Below are positions 1 to 8,041 of a DNA stretch of 64,000 bases, piece after piece (the stretch's first letter is position 1; each line of letters begins with the position of its first letter). Origin of the DNA: JBAJNN01 sp036881905 (GTDB lineage: Bacteria; Pseudomonadota; Alphaproteobacteria; Rhizobiales; Im1). Position numbers and translations under genes: made by a program. The DNA is taken from NCBI GenBank assembly GCA_036881905.1, contig JBAJNN010000002.1, forward strand, positions 62,001 to 126,000. Direction: 5' to 3'. Below the pieces are notes generated by a model. That model had not been told where the DNA came from. It searched no databases and saw only the letters and a list, made by a program, of their open reading frames with translations.

Positions 1-648
1 GCTGCCTATAAGGTCAGTGGCGGTTTGCCGGCCATCCTGGCGAGGCGTCGGATCAATCGTGGCATTGAATCCATGGCCATATCGCCGGATGAGAGCAAAC
101 TGTATTTCATGGTTCAAAGTCCGCTCACCAATCCGGATGCCGAGACCTACAAGAAGGCCAGGAACACCCGTTTGTTCGTTTATGATCGCGAAGCGGGCAA
201 GCTCGTCGGCGAATATATCTATCAACTCGACGATCCGCGGACTTTCCGCAACGATCCATCGAACAAACAGAATGCTCCACGTGTTTCCGAGGTTCTGGCC
301 CTGGGCGACGACCGCCTTTTGGTCTTGGAACGGACCAACAAGACCACCAAGCTCTATGAGGTTACCCTGGACGACGCATCCGACATTCTAGCGACTCGTT
401 GGGATGACATGTCCACCAGCCCGTCGCTCGAACAACATAATGACCTCTTTACCGTCGGGCTGGCCGCCATTTCAAAAACCCTGCGTTTCGACAGCGCCGA
501 CTACCCGGAAGCGCCGAATAAACTCGAAGGTCTCGCCATCATGGGCGATGGCTCTCTTGCCATGATCAACGACAATGATTTCGGTATCAAGGGCGATTCG
601 ACCAAAATTGTCGTGATCGATGGGTTGGTGAAGGCCGACGCATACTGA
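1..648 (+). CDS. Phytase-like esterase domain protein, C-terminal part (5' end outside window)
   Basis: The reading frame is open from base 1, so the start lies upstream; about 215 C-terminal residues are present. The text has the character of the 'esterase-like activity of phytase' family, a beta-propeller fold usually exported. Visible propeller-like elements include GIESMAISPDESKLYF, a repeated look-up of settings (LFVYDREAGKLVGEYIY), and a C-terminal NKLEGLAIMGDGSLAMINDND segment, where acidic residues in such folds bind calcium. The substrate cannot be told from this part. An ATG at 73 exists but leaves the upstream in-frame sequence unexplained. Family assignment is recognition by eye, moderately sure. 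Confidence 0.7.
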   Translation, partial: AAYKVSGGLPAILARRRINRGIESMAISPDESKLYFMVQSPLTNPDAETYKKARNTRLFVYDREAGKLVGEYIYQLDDPRTFRNDPSNKQNAPRVSEVLALGDDRLLVLERTNKTTKLYEVTLDDASDILATRWDDMSTSPSLEQHNDLFTVGLAAISKTLRFDSADYPEAPNKLEGLAIMGDGSLAMINDNDFGIKGDSTKIVVIDGLVKADAY

Positions 649-978
649 CCGGCCGATAGTGGTCATGCCGTTCTTACCGCCGATGCAGCATAACCATCGG
701 ACATGGCTTCGATGAATGATGTATGGGCCGCTTTGGCGGCTGATCGGGCCAAGAAGCGCAGTCTTGCTTGCCCCGCAAAAGCTCCTCTTATTTCATTGAT
801 TGAGCGCAATGGGCACTCTTGGCTTGCATTCATGGCCTGGTCCGGTTATGACCCGGTATCGTGAAATGACCTGAGTTGCTATTGGCCCGATGACGCATCG
901 GCGGGGCTGGAGAGCCTCGCGGTTGCGTCGTGCGAAAGCGAGCGACGGGTGAGTGGACAACGAATGAGGAGTGATGCG
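649..978. other. Intergenic stretch, no gene seen
   Basis: About 330 bases between the phytase-like gene and rpmE. The only long frame on the minus strand runs on through rpmE and is its shadow. It presumably carries the rpmE promoter and leader, but no convincing -35/-10 pair stands out. Confidence 0.4.
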
Positions 979-1200
979 ATGAAACCCGATCTGCATCCCG
1001 ATTACCACATGATCGAGGTCGTCATGACCAATGGCGAGAGCTTTAAGACGCGCTCGACTTGGGGGCGGGAGGGCGACACGCTTCGGCTCGATGTCGATCC
1101 CCATACCCATCCGGCCTGGACTGGCGGCGGCCAGCATCTGGTCGATCGTGGCGGTCGCGTCAGTCGGTTCAAGAACAAATATGGCTTTCTCGGCGGTTAG
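979..1200 (+). CDS. rpmE: 50S ribosomal protein L31 (cysteine-free type)
   Basis: Ribosomal protein bL31, 73 residues, a component of the large subunit at the subunit interface. It starts MKPDLHPDYHMIEVVM and carries the family hallmarks KTRSTWGREGDTLRLD and HPAWTGG, then GGRVSRF near the end. The Zn-binding cysteines of the C+ type are absent, so this is the C- form usual in alphaproteobacteria. The start at 979 is chosen over upstream in-frame ATGs (964) because it gives the canonical N-terminus and has a GAGGAG ribosome site at 966-971. The TAG stop codon is the first part of a dispersed palindromic repeat. Confidence 0.96.
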   Translation: MKPDLHPDYHMIEVVMTNGESFKTRSTWGREGDTLRLDVDPHTHPAWTGGGQHLVDRGGRVSRFKNKYGFLGG

Positions 1201-1302
1201 AGCATAATCCGATCCGGAGAAGCGAGGTTGGATCAAGATTAGGCGGCCAAAATAAAGACTTTAAGAGCGCCGGTTTGATTCAATCGGATTGAACGGCACT
1301 CT
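1199..1302. repeat. Bipartite palindromic repeat, copy A
   Basis: The element begins AGAGCATAATCC inside the TAG stop of rpmE. A first module (GCATAATC ... imperfect GATTAGGC) is followed by a second module that begins AGAGCGCCGGTT and ends GAACGGCACTCT, an inverted repeat around a TTGATTCAATCGG core. The same two-module design occurs at 4196-4298 and 16438-16669, and the second module alone resembles 50411-50453. It is a REP-like intergenic element and could form two hairpins in RNA. Confidence 0.85.
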
Positions 1303-1424
1303 ACCCAGATTCCGTGGCTCGCCTTTCCGGCGCTTTGCGAGGACGGGCGGGGGAGGAAAACCTCGGTCTGACGCCGCATAGCATGGCGAGTGGGGGCCTT
1401 AAGGCACACTGAGGCAATTTTGCC

Positions 1425-1994
1425 ATGATCATTCTTGTTGTTGGTCTCGTTCTTTTCTTGAGCGTCCATCTGATCGCGCTGACCCCGTGGCGCGAGACAT
1501 TGATCGCGCATCTGGGAGTGCGAGGCTATAAAGGGGCGGTTTCCGTCGTTTCTCTCGTCACGATTGCGATTATGGCGTGGGGCTTTGCTGCTATGCGCAC
1601 CGATCATCTGGCTGGGCGAATTGTTTACCAGCCTCCTGAATGGGCCAGACATGCAACTATGGGGCTTGTGTTTCTAGCCTTTATTCTGCTCGGTATTGCC
1701 CTCCACAAGGGCCGGTTGCGACTTTGGCTCAGAACCCCGCTGGCTATCGCCACGGTGCTTTGGGCGGGTGGGCATCTCTTGTCCAATGGCCGTTTGGGTG
1801 ACGTTGTCCTCTTTGGAGCCTTTTTTGTTTATGGGCTTTTCGATGGTATTGTGCGCCAGGCCAAAGGCCGAGTCGAGCCATTTACACCCAAACCCAGTCA
1901 TGATTATATTGCGCCGGTCGCCGGGGCTTTTATGTATGCGATCGTGCTTTTTCTGCATCCGTGGCTATTCGGCGTGGCGGTCATCGATTTTTAG
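1425..1994 (+). CDS. NnrU family membrane protein
   Basis: 189 residues, almost entirely hydrophobic, with about five or six membrane segments. The pattern matches NnrU: an N-terminal VGLVLFLSVHL segment, a conserved LTPWRETL following it, a central GLVFLAFILLGIALHKG, and HLLSNGRLGDVVLFGAFFVYG before the last third. NnrU was first described near nitrite and nitric oxide reduction genes, but many relatives stand alone, and nothing in this context points to denitrification. It lies between ribosomal and envelope genes, so only a general inner-membrane role is supported. Confidence 0.85.
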   Translation: MIILVVGLVLFLSVHLIALTPWRETLIAHLGVRGYKGAVSVVSLVTIAIMAWGFAAMRTDHLAGRIVYQPPEWARHATMGLVFLAFILLGIALHKGRLRLWLRTPLAIATVLWAGGHLLSNGRLGDVVLFGAFFVYGLFDGIVRQAKGRVEPFTPKPSHDYIAPVAGAFMYAIVLFLHPWLFGVAVIDF

Positions 1995-2167
1995 ACCATA
2001 GTTTTATTCGTTGCCCGTGTCTTATATGTCCGGTCTCTATGGTTTTGATATGTCGTGCCGATGGCGATATGCTTAAGGGAAAATCAGATGAAAATTGAGA
2101 ATATTGGCTGCCTGTGACGGGCGAAAAGTTCTAAAGGACGGTGCAGGGATGCAAAGGAGTGCCGGTT

Positions 2168-2845
2168 TTGAGTGAGGAGTCTCTTTTCCGCGAAGTTGAT
2201 GATGAGATCCGTCTTGAGCGGCTGAAGCTGCTGTGGAGCCGTTTTGGACCATATATTGTCGCTGTTTGTGTTGTTGTTATCCTTGCGGTGGCCGGTTATA
2301 AGGGATGGCAGTACTGGTGCCACCGCCAAGCTCTGGACGCTGGTCGGGATTATCTTGCCGCTCTCGATTTTGCGCAAAAGGGCAAGATTGTCGAGGTGAG
2401 TTCCGATTTCGCCGAACTTGCCACGTCGAATCATGAGGGCTACGCGGCGTTGGCCGGTCTCCAATATGCGGCTTTGCAGGCCGCCCTCGGCCACACGGCC
2501 AAGGCCGTCGCCATTTATGATGCCGTGGCCGACAAACAAGGGCAGGAAAGGTCGGTTCTGGCTGACCTTGCCCGCATACGCGCCGGTCTCCTGCTGGTCG
2601 ATACTGCCTCGGTCGATGAACTTAAACAGCGCATGCATCCTCTTGAAGCTGAGGGCAGTCCATGGCGGAGCCAGGCGCGGGAGATTGTGGCGTTAGCGGC
2701 GTATCGCGCGGGAAATTTCACGACAGCGGGGGATTTGTTCAATACGATCCTGATGAGTCCCGATGCGGCTTTCGGGTTGCGCCGGCGCGCCCGGCTTATG
2801 CTGGATCTGATCGCCCCGATGCTCGACGCCAAGGCTCGGTCTTGA
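2168..2845 (+). CDS. Membrane-anchored TPR protein (YfgM/ancillary SecYEG subunit-like)
   Basis: 225 residues from a TTG start. The N-terminus SEESLFREVDDEIRLERLKLLWSRFG is typical of the TPR_21 (YfgM-like) family, followed by one transmembrane helix (about residues 25-45) and a helical-repeat periplasmic domain rich in Ala and Leu. TTG at 2168 is chosen because AAAGGAG lies about nine bases upstream and the encoded N-terminus fits the family; an in-frame ATG at 2141 would place the ribosome site inside the gene. Proteins of this family assist periplasmic folding near the SecYEG exit. In many alphaproteobacteria it sits immediately before bamB and der, as here, which supports an envelope-biogenesis role. 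Confidence 0.88.
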   Translation: MSEESLFREVDDEIRLERLKLLWSRFGPYIVAVCVVVILAVAGYKGWQYWCHRQALDAGRDYLAALDFAQKGKIVEVSSDFAELATSNHEGYAALAGLQYAALQAALGHTAKAVAIYDAVADKQGQERSVLADLARIRAGLLLVDTASVDELKQRMHPLEAEGSPWRSQAREIVALAAYRAGNFTTAGDLFNTILMSPDAAFGLRRRARLMLDLIAPMLDAKARS

Positions 2846-2869
2846 AGTCTTGGGGGTGCATGTGAGTCC

Positions 2870-4198
2870 ATGGCAATTTCGCGGAACAATGGTTGGCTGA
2901 AAACGACTGCGGTGATGGGCGCCTCTATAGTTGTATTCACCCTTGTGGCGGGTTGCTCATCATCAAACGGTCTGTTTGGCGACAAGGATGATGTCATTCT
3001 GCCCGGCAAAAGGGAGAGTGTCCTGCCCGAATCCGTCAGTCTTGCAACGGCAGTTGCACGCGAAACAAACCCTGTGGAGATTCCGGCCGCCAGGATCAAT
3101 CCGAACTGGGCGCAGCTTGGCGGGACGGTGGGCCACGTGATGCAAAACCTTGCGCTTTCCATCTCGGCCAAACCGGTGTGGCGTGTTGACGCCGGAGCGG
3201 GGTCTGGCGAACATGGCCTATCGGTCGCGCCGCCGATTGTGGTCGCGGGCCGGGTATTTGTGCTTGATGCGGGTGGTCGCGTGCGCGCTTTCGATGCCCG
3301 CTCTGGTGTATTGGTGTGGTCTAAATCTCTGGTCGCAGGCGGGGACGGCTCCGATACTCCTGGGGGTGGGATCGCCAGTGATGGTTCGCATATCTACGCC
3401 TCGACGGCCTTCGGTGATATTGTCGCCCTTTCGGCGGACAATGGCGAAGAAATCTGGCGTCGGTCTTTTACTGTGCCTTTCCGCGCGGCGCCCACGGTCT
3501 CCAATGGTCGTCTCTACGCCATTTCAGTTGACAATAGGGTGATAGTCCTTTCCACCGGTGACGGCAAAACGATGTGGACATTCAAGGGGGTGGGCGAACA
3601 GGCTGCGGTGCTCTCGGCCGCGAGCCCTGCCGTCTCTGCCGGGGTGGTCGTCGTGCCGACGAGTGCGGGTGAGTTGATTGCTTTTGGAACAAAAGACGGT
3701 GTTCCACGCTGGACCGTCACATTGTCATCCCTCGCCGGCCTGAGCCCGGTGGCCGGTCTCAACACCGTCGCCAGCCCGGCGATCGCTAACGGCGTCGTCT
3801 ATGCTATCGCCCATTCCGGCCATATGGCGGCCTTCGATCTGCGCGATGGCCACCGGTTGTGGGAATGCGATATTGCGGGGACCCAGATGCCCTGGGTTGC
3901 CGGCAATTCCGTTTTCGTCCTGTCGGACAGCTCCACACTTGCCGCGGTATCGACCAGAAATGGCAAGGTGCGCTGGACGCTCGCCCTGCCGCCGGATCAG
4001 TTGTGGAGCGGCCCGGTCATGGCGAATGGTGAGTTGATCCTTGTTTCTTCCCAAGGACAGATTGCCAGGGTTTCGGCGCGAAGCGGCGAAGTACTCGGCC
4101 GAAAGACGGTTGGTTTGGCAAGCGCCGTGGCTCCGGTCATTGCCGGTAAGACACTCTATATCTTGACCGATGACGCCATGCTGGCCGCATTGCGCTAG
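2870..4198 (+). CDS. bamB: Outer membrane assembly lipoprotein BamB-like beta-propeller
   Basis: 442 residues. A signal peptide ends in a lipobox (LVAGC, Cys29), so the mature protein should be a lipoprotein. The rest is a run of PQQ-like propeller blades, each with a short GxVxAxDARSGxxxW-type motif (FDARSGVLVWSK, LSADNGEEIWRR, LSTGDGKTMWTF, FDLRDGHRLWEC, VSTRNGKVRWTL). BamB is the propeller scaffold of the BAM complex that inserts beta-barrel proteins in the outer membrane. The gene follows the TPR gene by 24 bases and precedes der, a common alphaproteobacterial order. Its TAG stop overlaps the first bases of repeat copy B. Confidence 0.92.
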   Translation: MAISRNNGWLKTTAVMGASIVVFTLVAGCSSSNGLFGDKDDVILPGKRESVLPESVSLATAVARETNPVEIPAARINPNWAQLGGTVGHVMQNLALSISAKPVWRVDAGAGSGEHGLSVAPPIVVAGRVFVLDAGGRVRAFDARSGVLVWSKSLVAGGDGSDTPGGGIASDGSHIYASTAFGDIVALSADNGEEIWRRSFTVPFRAAPTVSNGRLYAISVDNRVIVLSTGDGKTMWTFKGVGEQAAVLSAASPAVSAGVVVVPTSAGELIAFGTKDGVPRWTVTLSSLAGLSPVAGLNTVASPAIANGVVYAIAHSGHMAAFDLRDGHRLWECDIAGTQMPWVAGNSVFVLSDSSTLAAVSTRNGKVRWTLALPPDQLWSGPVMANGELILVSSQGQIARVSARSGEVLGRKTVGLASAVAPVIAGKTLYILTDDAMLAALR

Positions 4199-4298
4199 AG
4201 CATAATCCGACCGGAGTAAGCGAGGATCGGCAAGATTATGCGGATAAAAAAGATTTAAGAGCGCCGGTTGGTTTCGATCGGACCGAACGGCGCTCTAA
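4196..4298. repeat. Bipartite palindromic repeat, copy B
   Basis: Second copy of the element seen at 1199-1302. The string TAGAGCATAATCCGA begins with the bamB stop codon; GCATAATC pairs with GATTATGC about 30 bases on. The second module begins AGAGCGCCG and ends CGGCGCTCT, a perfect 9-base inverted repeat around a TTGGTTTCGATCGG core. It probably forms hairpins at the 3' end of the bamB message. Confidence 0.9.
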
Positions 4299-4405
4299 TC
4301 GTGTGTTCACAGGCGAATAAACCGTGGCCTTAAGCCAGGCGGGAGACGCGACCAGAGCCAGCCTGTCCCGCTTTGCCGCTTGCGGAGAGGTTTTTCAAAA
4401 ATTAT

Positions 4406-5770
4406 ATGTCAGGGATTGTCGTCATTGTCGGCCGCCCCAATGTGGGCAAGTCAACGCTGTTCAACCGTCTGGCCGGCAGGAAGCTGGCTCTTGTCGATGA
4501 CCGCCCGGGCGTAACCCGCGATCGCCGCGAGGGAGAGGGGCGGCTGGGCGATATGACATTCACCGTCGTCGATACCGCCGGTCTTGAGGAGGCCGGTGCG
4601 GGCACGCTCGAAGGCCGGATGGTCGAGCAAACGCAAAGGGCGATTGCGCAAAGCGACCTTTGCCTTTTCCTGATCGATGCACGCGCCGGACTGACCCCGC
4701 TCGACCAGCATTTCTCGCGCCTTTTGCATCAGAGCGGCAAACCGGTGATTCTGGTGGCCAATAAATGCGAAAACCGCGCCGCAAATGATACTATAAGCGA
4801 GCTTTTCGCGCTGGGATTCGATGATCCCGTCGCCCTGTCGGCGGAGCATGGCAAGGGGATGGGAGCGCTCTATGATGCGCTTAAACCGCATCTTGGCGAA
4901 GCGCCGGCCGGGCTCGGACACGCAATCGACCGGAGCGGGGCGAAAGACAATGGTGGCAGTTTGCGCCTTGCCGTGGTTGGCCGGCCCAATACCGGGAAAT
5001 CCACGCTGATCAATGCCTTGCTCGGGACCGAGCGGGTTCTTGCCGGGCCGCGGGCCGGGGTGACCCGTGATGCCATTGCCATTGACTGGCAATGGAACGG
5101 CCGGGCGATCCGGCTTTATGACACGGCCGGGTTGCGACGGCGCTCACGGGTCGATCGGAAACTGGAAAAACTTGCTGTCGCCGATACGTTGTGCGCGGTG
5201 CGCTTTGCCGAGGGGGTTGTTTTGCTGATCGATGCGATGCAGCCCTTTGAGAAACAGGATCTTCACATCGCCGCTCGGATTGAGCGTGAGGGCCGCGCTT
5301 GCGTGATCGCCCTCAATAAGTGGGATTTGGTGGCCGACAAGGACGCAATGCGCGCCAGGCTCGATGAGATGGCGAATCGTCTGCTTCCCCAGCTCAGTGG
5401 CGTGCCTGTCATTCCATTGTCGGCGTTGACAGGCGAAAATATCGCGGCGCTTATTCCGGCTGTTTTACAGGTCTATGAGGTTTGGCAAAAGCGTATCGTC
5501 ACCGCAAAACTTAACCGGTGGCTTGCGGATATGGTGCAGAACCATCCCCCGCCCGCCCCGGGCGGGCAACGGGTCAAACTACGCTACATGACGCAATCGA
5601 AATCCCGTCCCCCAACCTTCGTGTTTTTTTGTTCGCGCCCCGAGCTTCTGCCCGCAGCCTATCGGCGTTACCTCGTTAACGGTTTGCGCCGGCGCTTCGA
5701 TCTCTGGGGAATTCCCGTGCGCGTCATCCTGCGCAAGGGCGATAATCCCTATATTCGAGACAAGCCGTGA
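4406..5770 (+). CDS. der: Ribosome biogenesis GTPase Der (EngA)
   Basis: 454 residues with two tandem GTPase domains and a C-terminal KH-like domain. First G domain: GRPNVGKS (G1), a PGVTRD switch, DTAGL (G3), NKCE (G4). Second: GRPNTGKS, RAGVTRD, DTAGL, NKWD. The C-terminus GIPVRVILRKGDNPYI is typical of the KH domain. Der acts in 50S subunit maturation. ATG at 4406 is chosen over an upstream in-frame TTG (4373) because it gives the canonical SGIVVIVGRPNVG beginning. The gene follows the bamB region, as in related genomes. Confidence 0.97.
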   Translation: MSGIVVIVGRPNVGKSTLFNRLAGRKLALVDDRPGVTRDRREGEGRLGDMTFTVVDTAGLEEAGAGTLEGRMVEQTQRAIAQSDLCLFLIDARAGLTPLDQHFSRLLHQSGKPVILVANKCENRAANDTISELFALGFDDPVALSAEHGKGMGALYDALKPHLGEAPAGLGHAIDRSGAKDNGGSLRLAVVGRPNTGKSTLINALLGTERVLAGPRAGVTRDAIAIDWQWNGRAIRLYDTAGLRRRSRVDRKLEKLAVADTLCAVRFAEGVVLLIDAMQPFEKQDLHIAARIEREGRACVIALNKWDLVADKDAMRARLDEMANRLLPQLSGVPVIPLSALTGENIAALIPAVLQVYEVWQKRIVTAKLNRWLADMVQNHPPPAPGGQRVKLRYMTQSKSRPPTFVFFCSRPELLPAAYRRYLVNGLRRRFDLWGIPVRVILRKGDNPYIRDKP

Positions 5771-5913
5771 ATAATGGCGTCCCCAAACCGCGTGGTTTCC
5801 GACACAGGCATTGCCGGGGAACGGTAGGAATGGTATTCAAACGCGCAAGCTGGCGCGCGAGAGTCTTTGCTCATCTCAACGCCATCAGTGAATTCATATT
5901 TCGTAAAATCCCC

Positions 5914-6201
5914 ATGGATATTGACAAACAAACCGTTCGCCATATCGCCGGGCTTGCCTGTATCGCCGTTTCCGTGTCTGAGATTCAAAGCCTGCAAGGC
6001 GAGTTGTCAACCATTATCGGTTGGTTCGGGAAGCTTAACGAGGTCGATACATCCGATGTTGAACCCTCAAGCCGCGCTAGCGAGACAACGCCCAGGATGC
6101 GCGAAGACGCGGTGACGGAAGGCGATCGCGTCGATGACATTCTGCGCAACGCTCCGGCATCGCAGGATCGCTGTTTCGTCGTGCCCAAGGTCATGGAATA
6201 A
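5914..6201 (+). CDS. gatC: Aspartyl/glutamyl-tRNA(Asn/Gln) amidotransferase subunit C
   Basis: 95 residues, the small subunit that wraps GatA and stabilises the GatCAB complex. It starts MDIDKQTVRHIAGLA and contains the family segment LSTIIGWFGKLNEVDTSDVEPSSRA and the C-terminal DDILRNAP...FVVPKVME. The in-frame region upstream of 5914 is non-homologous, so the ATG at 5914 is taken as start. gatA begins four bases after the stop. GatCAB converts Glu-tRNA(Gln), and sometimes Asp-tRNA(Asn), to the amidated form. The gltX at 18.7-20.1 kb could supply the charged substrate. Confidence 0.95.
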   Translation: MDIDKQTVRHIAGLACIAVSVSEIQSLQGELSTIIGWFGKLNEVDTSDVEPSSRASETTPRMREDAVTEGDRVDDILRNAPASQDRCFVVPKVME

Positions 6202-6205
6202 TATA

Positions 6206-7684
6206 ATGACGACGGAGTTGACCCGATTTTCCATCGCCGAAGCCCGTACCAAGCTCAAAGCTCGCGAGGTCTCTGCGGTCGAATTAACACAAGCGTTCCT
6301 GCGCGCCATCGAGGTCGCCAATCCGGCCCTGAACGCCTATATCGCCGTCACCGCCGACAAGGCTCTACGCATGGCTGCGGCCTGCGATGAACGTCTGGCT
6401 CGCGGAAAAGCGAGGCCGCTTGAGGGCATCGCGCTCGGTATCAAGGATTTGTTCTGTACCAGGGATGTACACAGCCAAGCGGCCAGCCGCATTCTCGATG
6501 GCTTCAGGCCGCCCTATGAATCGACGGTGAGTCGTAATCTGTGGTTGGATGGTGCGGTCATGCTGGGGAAACTCAACATGGATGAATTTGCCATGGGATC
6601 CTCCAATGAGACGTCTTGCTATGGCCCGGCGATCAACCCATGGCGCGTGAAGAATCGGGACCGCGCCCTCGTGCCCGGCGGTTCGTCGGGAGGGTCGGCG
6701 GCGGCGGTCGCGGCCAGGCTGTGCGCCGGGGCCACCGGGAGCGATACCGGAGGATCGATCCGCCAACCGGCCGCCTTCACCGGAACGGTCGGCGTCAGGC
6801 CGACCTATGGGCGTTGCTCGCGATGGGGCATGATTGCTTTCGCCTCCTCGCTCGACCAGGCCGGCCCGATTGCGCGCACTGTGCGCGATGCGGCCATTCT
6901 CCTGCGTTCCATGGCCGGCTATGATGAGAAGGACGCGACCAGCGCGGACCGGCCGGTTCCCGATTACGAAGCCGCGCTCACCGGCAATATCAAGGGCTTG
7001 AAGGTCGGCGTCCCCCGCCAATATGCCAAAGACCTGTCGGCGGATATTGAGGCATTGTGGCAAAAGGGGATCGACTGGTTGCGCATGGAAGGCGCGGAGA
7101 TTCGCGACGTTGATCTACCGCATGCCGATTACGCGCTACCGGTCTATTATATCGTGGCTCCGGCGGAGGCGTCATCGAATCTTGCGCGTTATGACGCCGT
7201 GCGCTACGGTTTGCGGGTCAATGGCGACAACATCGCGGCCATGTATGAAAACAGCCGGGCTAAAGGGTTCGGCGCCGAGGTCAAAAGGCGCATTCTGATC
7301 GGCACTTATGTGTTATCTGCCGGGTATTACGAGGCCTATTACCTCAAGGCCCAGAAGGTGCGCAGGCTTATCAGCCATGATTTCGACACGGCGTTCGGCG
7401 AGGTTGACGTTCTGCTCACACCGAGTGCGCCCAATGCGGCCTTTGCGTTGGGCGAGATTGTCGATCCCATGACCATGTATCGCAACGACATTTTCACCGT
7501 TGGCGTCAGCCTGGCCGGGTTGCCGGGCCTCTCGGTGCCGGCGGGGCTGAATGATGACGGCTTGCCGCTCGGGCTGCAGCTGATCGCCAAACCCTTCGCC
7601 GAGGAAACAGTGTTTCGCGCCGCCGGCGTGCTTGAAGCCGCCGCCGGTTTCACGGTCAGGCCGGAAAGCTGGTGGACCTCATGA
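6206..7684 (+). CDS. gatA: Aspartyl/glutamyl-tRNA amidotransferase subunit A
   Basis: 492 residues, amidase-signature family. The Ser-cisSer-Lys machinery is visible: Lys in GIKDLF (about residue 77), the glycine-serine loop PGGSSGGSAAAVAA, and the nucleophile region GSDTGGSIRQPAA. The enzyme releases ammonia from glutamine and channels it to GatB. The start ATG at 6206 gives MTTELTRFSIAEA, the usual N-terminus. The next gene overlaps by four bases (ATGA). One small oddity is Cys in the YGRCSRWG motif, where Val is usual; this should not affect catalysis. Confidence 0.97.
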   Translation: MTTELTRFSIAEARTKLKAREVSAVELTQAFLRAIEVANPALNAYIAVTADKALRMAAACDERLARGKARPLEGIALGIKDLFCTRDVHSQAASRILDGFRPPYESTVSRNLWLDGAVMLGKLNMDEFAMGSSNETSCYGPAINPWRVKNRDRALVPGGSSGGSAAAVAARLCAGATGSDTGGSIRQPAAFTGTVGVRPTYGRCSRWGMIAFASSLDQAGPIARTVRDAAILLRSMAGYDEKDATSADRPVPDYEAALTGNIKGLKVGVPRQYAKDLSADIEALWQKGIDWLRMEGAEIRDVDLPHADYALPVYYIVAPAEASSNLARYDAVRYGLRVNGDNIAAMYENSRAKGFGAEVKRRILIGTYVLSAGYYEAYYLKAQKVRRLISHDFDTAFGEVDVLLTPSAPNAAFALGEIVDPMTMYRNDIFTVGVSLAGLPGLSVPAGLNDDGLPLGLQLIAKPFAEETVFRAAGVLEAAAGFTVRPESWWTS

Positions 7685-7983
7685 CCAGACGAGCGCCGCA
7701 GGCCTGCGACTCGATGGCGCAGTTACGCGCCGGTATCGACGATCTGGACCGCGAACTCATAAGACTGTTGGCCGAGCGTTCACGGTATATTGCCCGTGCA
7801 GTGGTTCTCAAACGGTCGGCAGGGCTGCCGGCCCGTATCGAAACGCGGGTGAATGAAGTCATGAGCAATGCCTTGAACGAAGCGAAACGCCATGATCTCG
7901 ATCCGCGCATGGTGGAACGACTCTGGGATACGATGATGGACTATTTCATCGCTTACGAAGAGCGCCATCTCGGGTTGCAATAG
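7681..7983 (+). CDS. AroQ-type chorismate mutase
   Basis: 100 residues, all-helical, a monofunctional AroQ fold. The motif run LRAGIDDLDRELIRLLAERSRYI is the first helix of the family (catalytic Arg and conserved ID.LD..L..LL..R), followed by VVLKRS and a C-terminal helix ending YFIAYEERHL. It should convert chorismate to prephenate for phenylalanine and tyrosine. It has no visible signal peptide, so it is cytosolic. The ATG overlaps the gatA stop (ATGA), so translation is coupled to gatA. A chorismate mutase inserted between gatA and gatB is an uncommon neighbour for the amidotransferase. Confidence 0.88.
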   Translation: MTRRAPQACDSMAQLRAGIDDLDRELIRLLAERSRYIARAVVLKRSAGLPARIETRVNEVMSNALNEAKRHDLDPRMVERLWDTMMDYFIAYEERHLGLQ

Positions 7984-8041
7984 TCGGGCGCAATTCATAG
8001 AACCGGTGTCGTGGTCGAACAGACCGGCGCAAGAGCGAGCC

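Noticed and set aside
6365..7063. 232-codon minus-strand frame opposite gatA
   Set aside because: Shadow of gatA; high-GC third positions create long antisense frames throughout this DNA.
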